This document shows positions 25,594 to 33,554 of a stretch of DNA of 64,000 nt, piece after piece. This DNA is from Pseudomonas silesiensis. Its GTDB lineage: Bacteria; Pseudomonadota; Gammaproteobacteria; Pseudomonadales; Pseudomonadaceae. The translations under genes and the position numbers were made by a program. The notes beneath the pieces were generated by a model. That model was not told where the DNA came from and did not search any database. It worked only from the letters and a program-made list of their open reading frames with translations. The stretch covers positions 62,001 through 126,000 of the forward strand of contig NZ_CP014870.1 in the NCBI RefSeq assembly GCF_001661075.1, written 5' to 3'. The stretch's first letter is position 1. The number at the start of each line of letters is the position of its first letter.

Positions 25594-26637
25594 CTAACCC
25601 CCTCTTATCAAAGCCATTGCCGCATAAGTTGGATTCTGATCCCTCCCTGCTAAGGGTGGGTCGCCGCTGGGGTTGCGTGAGCGCGGAGGAGTCGAGTCCC
25701 GGCTGGACGGGGGAGTCGGAGATGGGATTCGAGGCCGCGGTAGAGGTGGCGGTGGTGGGGCTGGCGGAAGTTGTCGATGCTCCATGCGAGGTGGATGAAA
25801 TTTATAGTAGCGGCCGTCCGGGTCAGCGACTCTGTTCACCACGAAGGACCTGCCCCGCTGCGAACTTGAAAAAGTGTCTGCATTCGAAAGAGCCATTGCT
25901 TCATTGTAAGAAGGAGGTGGATCGTAAGAAGGTGGCAGTGAGTTGCTCCTGGTTATTCGCTGAGTGGAATAGCTTGTGCGTGACGAACCTGAGCCTGAGT
26001 TTCTAAACCCGCCGGCGTCAGCGAAGCCAGCGAACAATACTCCGGGCCCTGTCAGCGCTGGTCTGGCTGCAGAGCCAACATCTTGGTAAACACTGGTTAT
26101 TCTAGAATCAACGGGGGGCGGGCGCACCGGTCTATTGTTTGCTATGTTAACTAGTAGTCCCTGAGCTCCCCTGGCTAATCCATTCCCTCCCCCCGAAACA
26201 TTAAATCCCGGGTCTCCCGAAAAAAATCTCTTAACACTAAAAGCGAAATCGATCACTTTATTGAAAAGTGTTACGTGTCCAGTGGGATCGGACCAATTAA
26301 TCGGATCCCCTGCACAGTACATATACGGATTCAACTCGCCCCGCCCAAACGGACTCCAACTGTCCGTACTATGAAAACGCATCAATCGCGGGTTGTAAGC
26401 GCGGTAGCCGTTCCCTAGTAAATACCACCCCGTCTTAGCCTCGTGCAGTTCGCCATTGAAACCTAGTTGTGACGCGACGTCCTCTTGGGCGGACTGATGC
26501 CCATAGGCGGAATAAGCCCGGTAATTGGTGTCGTTACCAACTACTTCGACAAGCACTGAGTTTTTGTTGTCTGTCGCCAGCAACACAGTGCGTTGTGTGT
26601 GCAATTTCTTTTGATCAATCGAATTGATTGGGGGCAT
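25594..26637 (-). CDS. orphan RHS-core protein with proline-rich, PPxY-bearing C-terminus
   Basis: 347 residues starting MPPINSIDQK. Residues about 39-120 form an RHS repeat-associated core: YRAYSAYGHQ, LGFNGELHEAKTGWYLLGNGYRAYNP, RFHSTDSWSPFGRGELNPYMYCAGDPINWSDPTGH (shown in pieces: LGFNGELHEA, TGWYLLGNGYRAYNP, GELNPYMYCAGDPINWSDP). No long RHS shell precedes it. The variable C-terminus contains two PPSY motifs (235-238, 241-244, in LPPSYDPPPSYNEAM) and a polyproline tail near 290-335. No toxin domain or signal peptide is recognised and no immunity gene follows. Base composition is more AT-rich than neighbours, suggesting transfer. Confidence 0.75.
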   Translation of the reverse strand: MPPINSIDQKKLHTQRTVLLATDNKNSVLVEVVGNDTNYRAYSAYGHQSAQEDVASQLGFNGELHEAKTGWYLLGNGYRAYNPRLMRFHSTDSWSPFGRGELNPYMYCAGDPINWSDPTGHVTLFNKVIDFAFSVKRFFSGDPGFNVSGGGNGLARGAQGLLVNIANNRPVRPPPVDSRITSVYQDVGSAARPALTGPGVLFAGFADAGGFRNSGSGSSRTSYSTQRITRSNSLPPSYDPPPSYNEAMALSNADTFSSSQRGRSFVVNRVADPDGRYYKFHPPRMEHRQLPPAPPPPPLPRPRIPSPTPPSSRDSTPPRSRNPSGDPPLAGRDQNPTYAAMALIRGG

Positions 26638-26849
26638 GGAGCAGCCTTCGTAGGTGAGTTAGCGAAGTGAGTTCCGTCCTTTGTTTTTACGCGCTCGCAT
26701 CAGGATTGAGAACTATCAGAACTGCTAGGGTCCAGTACCGAACCCTTCAAGGCTGAACGCCGACCCCTGTAATTGGATGGACTCGCCCAAGCCGAGGCGT
26801 CAATGCGCCACGGTGGCAGTCTAAACAGCCATCGACAGCGAGGGCGACT

Positions 26850-27608
26850 TCACTCCTTCGACGACAAATCCGCCATCCCCTTGAGCAATTCGATCGGTAG
26901 CGGAAAGACGATGGTCGAGCTCTTGTCGCCGGCGATCGAACTCAGCGTCTGCATATACCGCAGCTGCATGGCACCCGGCTGACGGCCCAGCATTTCGGCG
27001 GCCTGCATCAGTTTTTCCGACGCCTGCAGTTCGCCTTCGGCATGGATCACTTTGGCCCGACGTTCCCGTTCGGCTTCGGCCTGCTTGGCAATTGCGCGCA
27101 CCATCGATTCATTGAGGTCCACGTGCTTGATCTCGACGTTGGCCACCTTGATGCCCCAGGCGTCGGTCTGGGCGTCGAGCACTTGCTGGATATCAACGTT
27201 CAAGCGCTCCCGTTCGGCCAGCAGTTCATCCAGTTCGTGTTTACCGAGCACCGCTCGTAACGTGGTCTGGGCCAGTTGGCTGGTGGCCATGAGGAAATCT
27301 TCGACCTGGATGATCGCTTTTTGCGGATCGAGCACGCGGAAATACAACACCGCATTGACCTTGACCGAGACGTTGTCGCGGGTGATGACGTCTTGGGGCG
27401 GCACGTCGAGGACCACGGTGCGCAAATCGACGCGAACCATTTGCTGGACCACCGGAATCAGCAGGATCAGGCCGGGGCCCTTGACCTGCCAGAAGCGCCC
27501 GAGCTGGAACACCACGCCGCGCTCGTATTCGCGCAGGATACGAAAGGTCGACCCGGCCAGTGCAATCAGCAATAGAAGCAGCGCGGCAAAACCCAGTTGC
27601 AGGCCCAT
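26850..27608 (-). CDS. slipin (stomatin/prohibitin-family SPFH protein)
   Basis: 252 residues. One N-terminal membrane hairpin/helix (about 4-24), then the SPFH domain beginning [17 protein letters not shown] and [22 protein letters not shown], with the conserved [16 protein letters not shown] coiled-coil ([19 protein letters not shown]) mediates oligomerisation. Slipins form ring-like membrane microdomain scaffolds. It follows the NfeD-family gene by 2 bases, the classical slipin/NfeD pairing. Confidence 0.92.
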   Translation of the reverse strand: MGLQLGFAALLLLLIALAGSTFRILREYERGVVFQLGRFWQVKGPGLILLIPVVQQMVRVDLRTVVLDVPPQDVITRDNVSVKVNAVLYFRVLDPQKAIIQVEDFLMATSQLAQTTLRAVLGKHELDELLAERERLNVDIQQVLDAQTDAWGIKVANVEIKHVDLNESMVRAIAKQAEAERERRAKVIHAEGELQASEKLMQAAEMLGRQPGAMQLRYMQTLSSIAGDKSSTIVFPLPIELLKGMADLSSKE

Positions 27609-27610
27609 GG

Positions 27611-28141
27611 TTATTCTCCACCCGGCGCCGCGTCAGCCGCGGCCACTTCCAGCAGTAATCCCTTGCGTGCCATCACCCGGACCCGTTGCCCGGGTTGCAG
27701 CGGCGTGGCGCTCAGCACCTGCCACCTCTCTCCCTGCAGGTGCACCCAGCCGTTATAGGCATTGCCGGCCAGCGACATCACCGGCGTCACGCTGCCAACC
27801 AGCCCCGCATCGCCACTGACGTTGTGGCGTGGCCTGGTCTTCAGGGCGCGGATCAGCAGGAAGATCAGCAGCAGGGCACTGATTAGTCCCAGGCCAATCA
27901 TCAACGGCACCGGCACCTCGGTATTCGTCAGGATCACCGCCCCGATCACGAACATCACAATGCCGCCCAACCCGATCACGCCGTAATTGGGCAGCGCCGC
28001 CTCGGCAATCAGAAACGCGATGCCAAAGGTGATCAGCCAGATCCCGATGGGGTTGGGTGCCAGCAAGACAATCGTGTCGGCGGCGAAGACCGATCCGCTC
28101 AAGGCCAACAGCAGCGCAGCAGCACAACGACGAATGTTCAC
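27611..28141 (-). CDS. NfeD-family membrane protein, short form
   Basis: 176 residues. A signal-like N-terminus ([15 protein letters not shown]) leads to two or three membrane segments ([52 protein letters not shown]) and a C-terminal OB-fold domain ([20 protein letters not shown]). The ClpP-like serine protease domain found in long NfeD proteins is absent. It interacts with the downstream slipin in characterised relatives. ATG 28141 is the first gene of the two-gene unit. Confidence 0.88.
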   Translation of the reverse strand: MNIRRCAAALLLALSGSVFAADTIVLLAPNPIGIWLITFGIAFLIAEAALPNYGVIGLGGIVMFVIGAVILTNTEVPVPLMIGLGLISALLLIFLLIRALKTRPRHNVSGDAGLVGSVTPVMSLAGNAYNGWVHLQGERWQVLSATPLQPGQRVRVMARKGLLLEVAAADAAPGGE

Positions 28142-28152
28142 TTTGACCCTCC

Positions 28153-28185
28153 CTGTAGGAGCGAGCTTGCTTCGGGCGGCGTTCC
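28153..28185. repeat. degenerate REP element
   Basis: Contains CCTGTAGGAGCGAGCTTGCT followed by a diverged right arm (TCGGGCGGCG instead of CGCGA). It lies just upstream of the nfeD-like start, an unusual position for a REP, which mostly occur between convergent or tandem gene ends. Confidence 0.65.
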
Positions 28186-28404
28186 GACGATGAACCTGAG
28201 AGCGCCATGCTGATTCAGGCAGCCCGCGTCAGCTCATCCATACAGTTTAGTTTAGCTACGAATTGTACAAATTCTGACCAGTTGTTGACCTCGCCCGGCG
28301 GGCAGATTTCCCTCTTGATTGCACCAGCGGGCCTAGACTTTCAGTACAGAGAAAAGTGTTAACCATCGTCCTCCAGACACTGTCTGCGGACACCGAGGTG
28401 CATC

Positions 28405-28866
28405 ATGCGTATGGCAAGAACCGTGCAGAAAAGCCTGGAAAAGGCTCACTGCGAATATGACATCGTCACCCACCCACACTCGGCCAGCAGCCTTGAAACG
28501 GCGCGGGTCGCGGGCATTCCTGCCGAGCGGGTGGCCAAGTCGGTCATCCTCGACGATCACCATGGTCATTACCTGATGGCCGTGCTCCCCGCCAGCCGTC
28601 ACCTGGACCTGAGCAAAGTTCGCAGCAGTGGCGAATGGCAGGTTTCACGGGAAAGCAATCTGCCGCACCTGTTTGATGACTGCGAACGCGGTGCCGTCCC
28701 CGCCCTGGGTGAGGCCTATGGGCTCGATGTGGTGATCGATCCGCTGCTGACCCGGCAGAAAGATATTTATCTGGAAGCCGGCAACCACACCAACCTGCTG
28801 CACATGAACATGCCGGAGTTCCTGAAAATGGTGCCCCATGCCGAAGTGCGGGAGTTGAGCAGTTGA
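28405..28866 (+). CDS. YbaK/EbsC-family aminoacyl-tRNA deacylase
   Basis: 153 residues. The ARVAGIPAERVAKSVILDD block is the YbaK/ProX editing-domain signature with the conserved Lys (residue about 46) that hydrolyses mischarged aminoacyl-tRNA. Later conserved parts: PHLFDDCERGAVPALGEAYGLDVVID and the EAGNHTNLLHM strand. It is a free-standing trans-editing protein; the substrate (Cys-tRNAPro, Ala-tRNAPro or other) cannot be read from sequence alone. Monocistronic, with ATG 28405. Confidence 0.85.
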   Translation: MRMARTVQKSLEKAHCEYDIVTHPHSASSLETARVAGIPAERVAKSVILDDHHGHYLMAVLPASRHLDLSKVRSSGEWQVSRESNLPHLFDDCERGAVPALGEAYGLDVVIDPLLTRQKDIYLEAGNHTNLLHMNMPEFLKMVPHAEVRELSS

Positions 28867-28930
28867 GTGTTGCAGCGTCCGTTGTATCGCCATCGCGGGC
28901 AAGCCTCGCTCCTGCAGGCGTCATAAATAC

Positions 28931-28955
28931 CCTGTAGGAGCGAGCTTGCTCGCGA
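28931..28955. repeat. REP element
   Basis: CCTGTAGGAGCGAGCTTGCTCGCG, the same repeat class as elsewhere in the window, located between the YbaK-like gene and the DUF2789 gene. A partial second copy (GCGGGCAAGCCTCGCTCCTGCAGG) in inverted orientation lies just upstream at about 28896-28919, making a compact REPIN. Confidence 0.8.
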
Positions 28956-28985
28956 ATAATATTTCCGTCACCCAGGAGCCCGGAC

Positions 28986-29231
28986 ATGCAATCCCCAACC
29001 CACAGCCTCCCCTCGCTGTTCAAACAACTCGGCCTGCCTGATGACGCCGAAAGCATCGATAAATTCATCGCCACACATTCACCGCTCAAACCGGAATTGC
29101 ACCTGGCGGATGCGTTTTTCTGGAGCCCGAGCCAGGCGGAGCTCTTGCGGGAAGAGATTCTGGATGACGCGGATTGGGCGGAGGTGGTGGACCAGTTGGA
29201 TGTGCTGCTGAGGAAGGGGCGGGGGGTATGA
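28986..29231 (+). CDS. DUF2789 family small protein
   Basis: 81 residues. The sequence LPSLFKQLGLPDDAESIDKFIATH followed by LADAFFWSPSQAELLREEILDDADWAEVVDQLDVLL is the DUF2789 pattern, a small helical protein of unknown function in gamma-proteobacteria. ATG 28986 is preceded by CAGGAG. No membrane segment, no obvious partner. Confidence 0.88.
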   Translation: MQSPTHSLPSLFKQLGLPDDAESIDKFIATHSPLKPELHLADAFFWSPSQAELLREEILDDADWAEVVDQLDVLLRKGRGV

Positions 29232-29288
29232 ATTTGACAGAAGGTATTTTTTTCGATTGTCCGATGTCAAAAAAAAGACCAAAATTAC

Positions 29289-29304
29289 GACCTTATTTGA
29301 GGTC
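29289..29304. promoter_or_regulatory. candidate toxin-antitoxin operator
   Basis: Inverted repeat GACCT-TATTTG-AGGTC ending 6 bases before the antitoxin ATG, so its right arm includes the GAGG ribosome-binding site. An extra AAGACC at 29275-29280 mirrors GGTCTT at 29301-29306. Type II antitoxins commonly bind such repeats to repress their own operon. Position and symmetry are observed; function is inferred. Confidence 0.5.
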
Positions 29305-29310
29305 TTAATT

Positions 29311-29556
29311 ATGCAAAATGTATTGGCCGACATGGCCGTCAGTGTGACGGAGCTGAAGAAGAACCCCTCTGCAGTCCTGAGCGGTGCCCTAGGTGGACCC
29401 GTGGCGGTACTGAATCACAATCGAGTCATGGGATACATGGTACCCGCGGATGTTTTCGAGCGCATGGTGGAGCGACTTGATGACCTTGAACTGGCAGAAA
29501 TCATTCGTTCGCGTCGTCATGAAACGCCGATTCCGGTAACACTGGATGACTTATAA
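29311..29556 (+). CDS. type II antitoxin, Phd/YefM family
   Basis: 81 residues starting MQNVLADMAV at ATG 29311. The pattern VSVTELKKNPSAVLSGALGGPVAVLNHNRVMGYMVPADVFERM (seen as SVTELKKNPSAVL, PVAVLNHNRVMGYMVP) is the Phd/YefM DNA-binding fold; the C-terminal part (LDDLELAEIIRSRR) would wrap the toxin. It ends 11 bases into the toxin gene. Slightly lower GC than flanks. Confidence 0.88.
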   Translation: MQNVLADMAVSVTELKKNPSAVLSGALGGPVAVLNHNRVMGYMVPADVFERMVERLDDLELAEIIRSRRHETPIPVTLDDL

Positions 29557-29827
29557 GCTCGAATTCCTGCCATCGGCTCATAAAGAGTGGAACAAATTGG
29601 GGCACACAGTACGTGATCAATTCAAAAAGAAACTGACGCAGAGATTGGAACTACCTCGTGTCCCCTCAGACGCGCTGCATGGCATGCCTGAATGCTACAA
29701 AATAAAGCTGAAGTCTTCTGGATACCGACTTGTCTACGAGGTTATTGATGAGCGTGTAGTCGTTTCTGTCGTGGCGGTTGGTAAGCGCGAACGTAGCGAT
29801 GTTTATGAAAATGCCAAGAAACGTTGA
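29546..29827 (+). CDS. RelE/ParE-superfamily toxin
   Basis: 93 residues, MTYKLEFLPSAHKEWNKLG then KKKLTQRLELPRVPSDALHGMPECYKIKLKSSGYRLVYEV (read as KKKLTQRLELP, CYKIKLKSSGYRLVYEV). The strand KLKSSGYRLVYEV with the Arg, and the late VVAVGKRERSDVYENAKKR, fit RelE-type mRNA interferases more than ParE. It overlaps the antitoxin by 11 bases. All expected basic residues are present, so it is probably functional. Confidence 0.88.
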   Translation: MTYKLEFLPSAHKEWNKLGHTVRDQFKKKLTQRLELPRVPSDALHGMPECYKIKLKSSGYRLVYEVIDERVVVSVVAVGKRERSDVYENAKKR

Positions 29828-29908
29828 ACACCTCCGACCGTAAACTCTTCGGTCTCACCAAATTGTTACAAAACTTGACCGACTTTTGCGAAAAATGCCA
29901 TATTGATA

Positions 29909-29922
29909 GTTAGCAAACTAAC
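29909..29922. promoter_or_regulatory. candidate MarR operator
   Basis: Perfect inverted repeat GTTAG-CAAA-CTAAC immediately before the MarR gene. MarR proteins typically bind 5-8 base inverted repeats overlapping their own promoter. A ligand of the pump would then derepress the five-gene operon. Inferred from position. Confidence 0.55.
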
Positions 29923-29927
29923 AGTGT

Positions 29928-30395
29928 GTGTTGTCCTTCGTGCCGAAAAACCTCGACGCTCTCCAGATGAACATCAGCAGCTCCATGGTGCTGGCCGCCC
30001 GGCATTGGCGCAAGATCTGCCAGACCACGCTGATCAACTATGGGATCTCCGAAGCCTGCGCCGTCCCGCTGTTGATGATCGGGCGTCTGGGCGAGGGCGT
30101 GCGGCAGGTCACAGTGGCCCAGGCGGCGGGAATGGAAAGTCCCTCGCTGGTGCGTCTTCTGGATCAGCTGTGCCAGGACGGTTACGTCTGCCGCACCGCA
30201 GACGTTCATGACCGGCGCGCCAAATGCCTGAGCCTGACCGCGACCGGTCGGGAATTGGTGCAGGCCGTTGAAATAGAACTGGTGCGCTTGCGTCACGAGG
30301 TGCTCGAGGGCATCGCGCAAAGTGATCTGGAAGCAGCGCTGCGGGTTCTCAGGGCTTTTGAATTGGCCAATCATTCACCGGTGGTCAATCCTTGA
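29928..30395 (+). CDS. MarR-family transcriptional regulator
   Basis: 155 residues if starting at GTG 29928; GTG 29940 and ATG 29967 are alternatives, none with a good ribosome-binding site. The winged helix is clear: EGVRQVTVAQAAGMESPSLVRLLDQLCQDGYVCR, then DVHDRRAKCLSLTATGRELV (shown in short parts: VTVAQAAGMESPSLVRLLDQ, DRRAKCLSLTATG). It leads the FUSC/DUF1656/HlyD/NodT efflux operon and is probably its repressor, responding to an aromatic or phenolic compound. It ends in a 4-base TTGA overlap with the next gene. Confidence 0.88.
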   Translation: MLSFVPKNLDALQMNISSSMVLAARHWRKICQTTLINYGISEACAVPLLMIGRLGEGVRQVTVAQAAGMESPSLVRLLDQLCQDGYVCRTADVHDRRAKCLSLTATGRELVQAVEIELVRLRHEVLEGIAQSDLEAALRVLRAFELANHSPVVNP

Positions 30396-32464
30396 GCGGT
30401 TTTTTTACCGGCATGCCCTCGGCGCGGGACTGGTTCTACGGGGTGCGCACGTTCGCGGCATCGATGATTGCGTTGTACATCGCCATGCTCATGCAAATGC
30501 CCCGTCCCTATTGGGCGATGGCCACTGTCTATATCGTTTCCAGTCCGTTTGTGGGCCCGACCAGTTCCAAGGCGTTGTACCGCGCTGTCGGCACCCTGCT
30601 CGGTGCCGCGGCCGCGGTTTTTTTCGTGCCGATGTTTGTCCAGAGTCCGTATGTGTTGGTGGTGGTCATTGCACTGTGGACCGGGACGCTGCTGTTTTTG
30701 TCGCTGCACCTGCGCACCGCCAACAGTTACGCCCTGATGCTGGCGGGTTATACCTTGCCGCTGATCGCCTTGCCGGTGGTGGATAACCCGCTGGCGGTGT
30801 GGGACGTGGCTGAAGCGCGGACTGAAGAAATCTTCCTCGGTATCGCCGTGGCGGCGGTGGTGGGTGCGATGTTCTGGCCTCGGCGGCTGGCGCCGGTGTT
30901 CAACGACTCGGTGAGCAAATGGTTTGCCGATGCCTCGACCTATAGCCTGCGATTCCTCAGCCGCAATGTGCAGCCGGACGAAGTCAGCGCGCTACGCGGA
31001 TCGATGGTCGCGACATTCAATACCCTCGAAATGATGATCGGCCAGCTACCCCATGAAGGCGCGCGGCCGCAAACCGTGCGCGACACCAAGGAATTGCGCG
31101 GGCGCATGATTCACCTCTTGCCGGTGATCGACGCGCTCGACGACGCGCTCTACGCCCTCGAACGACGTACGCCGGAGCTTGTGGCCAGGTTCGCGCCGCT
31201 GCTGACGGCAACCACCGAATGGCTGGAGCACAAAAATGCCGATCCCGAATCCTGGCAGGCACTGAAAAACCAGCTCGACGCCCTGCAACCGTCCGCCGAA
31301 GCCTTGGACGATCGCAAGCAACTGCTGTTTTCCAACGCCCTGTACCGCCTCGGCGAATGGATCGATGTGTGGCAGGACTGCCGCAGCCTGCAATACGCCA
31401 TCCAGTGCGAAAGCCAGGACAGCTGGCGCGCGGTGTACCGGCACTGGCGGCTCGGGCGGTTGTCGCCATTTCTCGACCGTGGGCTGATGCTGTATTCGGC
31501 GGCGTCTACGGTTACCGCGATCATCGTCGCCTCGGTGCTGTGGATTCTGCTCGGCTGGACTGACGGCGGCGCTGCGGTGATTCTGGCGGCGGTGGCGTGC
31601 AGCTTCTTTGCCTCGATGGACGATCCGGCACCGCAGATCTACCGGTTCTTTTTCTGGACGGCGATGTCGGTGCTGTTCGCCAGCCTTTACCTGTTCCTGA
31701 TCCTGCCGAACCTGCATGACTTCCCGATGCTGGTGCTGGCCTTCGCCGTACCCTTCATCTGCATCGGCACCCTGACGGTCAAGCCGCAGTTCTACCTGGG
31801 CATGCTGCTGACCCTGGTCAACACCTCGTCCTTCATCAGCATTCAGGGGGCCTACGACGCGGACTTCCTCAGCTTCGCCAATTCCAATCTGGCCGGCCCC
31901 GTGGGCTTGCTGTTCGCTTTTGTCTGGACCCTGGTCGCGCGGCCGTTCGGTGCGGAACTGGCAGCCAAACGCCTGACCCGTTTCAGTTGGCGCGACATTG
32001 TCAGCCTCACCGAGCCGGCCTCGTTGGCCGAACATCGGCAGTTGGGCGTGCAGATCCTCGATCGCCTGATGCAGCATTTGCCGCGGCTGGCCATGACCGG
32101 CCAGGACACCGGCATCGCGCTGCGGGAGGTGCGCGTGGCACTGAACCTGCTCGACTTGCTCGCTTACACGCCGCGTGTGTCCGGCGTGCCGCAAGCGCTG
32201 CTGCACCAGGTGGTGGCCGAAGTCGGCGAGTACTTCAAGGCGTGCCTGAAGGCGGGCGAACGCTTGCCAGCGCCAAGCCCGTTGCTGATGACCCTCGACC
32301 GCACCCGTCGCGCCCTCGACAGTGAGTGCGATGACGGCGCCCGCCTGCATTTGCTGCATGCCCTGAGCGGCTTGCGCCTGGCCTTGTTGCCGGGTGTGGA
32401 GTTCGTCGGCACAGGCGAACGTGAAGAACCGCTGCCCCATGGCATCGATGGAGCGCCTTTATGA
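30392..32464 (+). CDS. FUSC-family (AaeB-like) inner-membrane efflux pump
   Basis: 690 residues starting at TTG 30392 in overlap with the MarR stop; ATG 30413 is an alternative start. Two sets of about five to six membrane helices (about 20-165 and 370-520) flank a cytoplasmic helical domain, the FUSC/ArAE layout. Motifs MPRPYWAMATVYIVSSPFVGPTSSKALYR (seen as PRPYWAMATVYIV, GPTSSKALYR) are characteristic. AaeB exports aromatic carboxylic acids with an AaeA periplasmic partner; here the neighbours supply the full envelope path. Substrate unknown. Confidence 0.9.
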   Translation: MSGFFTGMPSARDWFYGVRTFAASMIALYIAMLMQMPRPYWAMATVYIVSSPFVGPTSSKALYRAVGTLLGAAAAVFFVPMFVQSPYVLVVVIALWTGTLLFLSLHLRTANSYALMLAGYTLPLIALPVVDNPLAVWDVAEARTEEIFLGIAVAAVVGAMFWPRRLAPVFNDSVSKWFADASTYSLRFLSRNVQPDEVSALRGSMVATFNTLEMMIGQLPHEGARPQTVRDTKELRGRMIHLLPVIDALDDALYALERRTPELVARFAPLLTATTEWLEHKNADPESWQALKNQLDALQPSAEALDDRKQLLFSNALYRLGEWIDVWQDCRSLQYAIQCESQDSWRAVYRHWRLGRLSPFLDRGLMLYSAASTVTAIIVASVLWILLGWTDGGAAVILAAVACSFFASMDDPAPQIYRFFFWTAMSVLFASLYLFLILPNLHDFPMLVLAFAVPFICIGTLTVKPQFYLGMLLTLVNTSSFISIQGAYDADFLSFANSNLAGPVGLLFAFVWTLVARPFGAELAAKRLTRFSWRDIVSLTEPASLAEHRQLGVQILDRLMQHLPRLAMTGQDTGIALREVRVALNLLDLLAYTPRVSGVPQALLHQVVAEVGEYFKACLKAGERLPAPSPLLMTLDRTRRALDSECDDGARLHLLHALSGLRLALLPGVEFVGTGEREEPLPHGIDGAPL

Positions 32465-32670
32465 TCGGTGACCTGGATATCAGCGGGGTCTTCCTGCCGA
32501 CGCTGCTGGTGCTGATGGGTATTACGTACATGTTGTTCCTGTTGGTGCACGGGTTGCTGACGCGTCTGCACTTTTACCGTCTGGTCTGGCACCGGGCATT
32601 GTTCAACGTGGCTCTCTACGCTTTGCTCCTCGGCGCCGTGGACTCACTCAGTCGATACCTGATGACATGA
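32461..32670 (+). CDS. DUF1656 small membrane protein (AaeX-like)
   Basis: 69 residues: GDLDISGVFLPTLLVLMGITYML, then VHGLLTRLHFYRLVWHRALFNVALYALLLG, giving two membrane helices with a basic cytoplasmic loop. DUF1656 proteins accompany FUSC/AaeAB pumps almost invariably; their role is not known. Both ends overlap the neighbours by 4 bases (ATGA). Confidence 0.88.
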   Translation: MIGDLDISGVFLPTLLVLMGITYMLFLLVHGLLTRLHFYRLVWHRALFNVALYALLLGAVDSLSRYLMT

Positions 32671-33554
32671 AAAAACCGTTTTTGACCATCGGTCGCGTGG
32701 TTCTGACCCTGCTGATCGTGACCTTCGCCGTTGTCGTGGTCTGGCGCATGGTGATGTATTACATGTTCGCCCCCTGGACCCGGGACGGGCACATTCGTGC
32801 CGATATCGTGCAGATCGCCCCGGATGTCTCCGGTCTGATCCAGCAGGTGGATGTACACGATAACCAGTGGGTGAAACGTGGCCAGGTGCTGTTCAGCATT
32901 GACCAGGACCGTTTCAAACTGGCTCTGCGCCAGGCGAAGGCGGCGGTTGCCGACCGTAAGGAGACCCTGGCCCAGGCGCAACGGGAAGCCAGACGCAACC
33001 GTGGCCTTGGTAATCTGGTACCGGGCGAACAACTCGAGGAAAGCCAGTCCCGGGTAGCCCGTGCCGAGGTGGCGCTGATGGAAGCCCAGGTCGCAGTGGA
33101 CAGTGCCCAGCTCAACCTCGACCGCTCGACCATCCGCAGCCCGGTGGATGGCTACGTCAATGACCGTGCGCCGCGCCATCAGGAATTCGTCACCGCCGGA
33201 CGCCCGGTGTTGTCGGTGGTGGACAGCAATTCCTTTCACATCGACGGCTATTTCGAAGAGACCAAGCTCGATGGCATCCATGTCGGTCAGCGCGTCGACA
33301 TTCGGGTGGTCGGTGACCGTGCACGCCTGCGCGGGCACGTCGAAAGTATCGTTGCCGGCATCGAAGACCGCGACCGCAGCAGCGGCAGCAACCTGTTGCC
33401 CAACGTCAACCCGGCGTTCAGCTGGGTGCGGCTGGCCCAGCGGATTCCGGTGCGGATCGCCTTCGACGAGGTGCCGGCGGACTTCCGCATGATTGCCGGC
33501 CGCACGGCCACGGTGTCGATCATGGACGATCAAACCCGGGAGACTGCGCAATGA
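32667..33554 (+). CDS. HlyD/AaeA-type periplasmic adaptor
   Basis: 295 residues. One N-terminal membrane helix (about 10-32) then the TRDGHIRADIVQIAPDVSGLIQQVDVHDNQWVKRGQVLF block (lipoyl half; read as PDVSGLIQQV, DNQWVKRGQVLF), a coiled-coil hairpin with the LDQARLNL-like segment SAQLNLDRSTIRSPVDGYV, and the second lipoyl/beta-barrel. It links the FUSC pump to the outer-membrane NodT channel. Four-base overlaps on both sides. Confidence 0.92.
   Translation: MKKPFLTIGRVVLTLLIVTFAVVVVWRMVMYYMFAPWTRDGHIRADIVQIAPDVSGLIQQVDVHDNQWVKRGQVLFSIDQDRFKLALRQAKAAVADRKETLAQAQREARRNRGLGNLVPGEQLEESQSRVARAEVALMEAQVAVDSAQLNLDRSTIRSPVDGYVNDRAPRHQEFVTAGRPVLSVVDSNSFHIDGYFEETKLDGIHVGQRVDIRVVGDRARLRGHVESIVAGIEDRDRSSGSNLLPNVNPAFSWVRLAQRIPVRIAFDEVPADFRMIAGRTATVSIMDDQTRETAQ

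Noticed and set aside
26641..26849. Possible immunity gene or upstream RHS shell next to the RHS gene
   Set aside because: Only about 200 bases, no start codon with ribosome-binding site, and no RHS YD-repeat signature in any frame.
31046..32440. 464-codon minus-strand frame opposite the FUSC gene
   Set aside because: Shadow frame of a membrane protein gene; sequence is Gln/Arg/His-rich with no domain.
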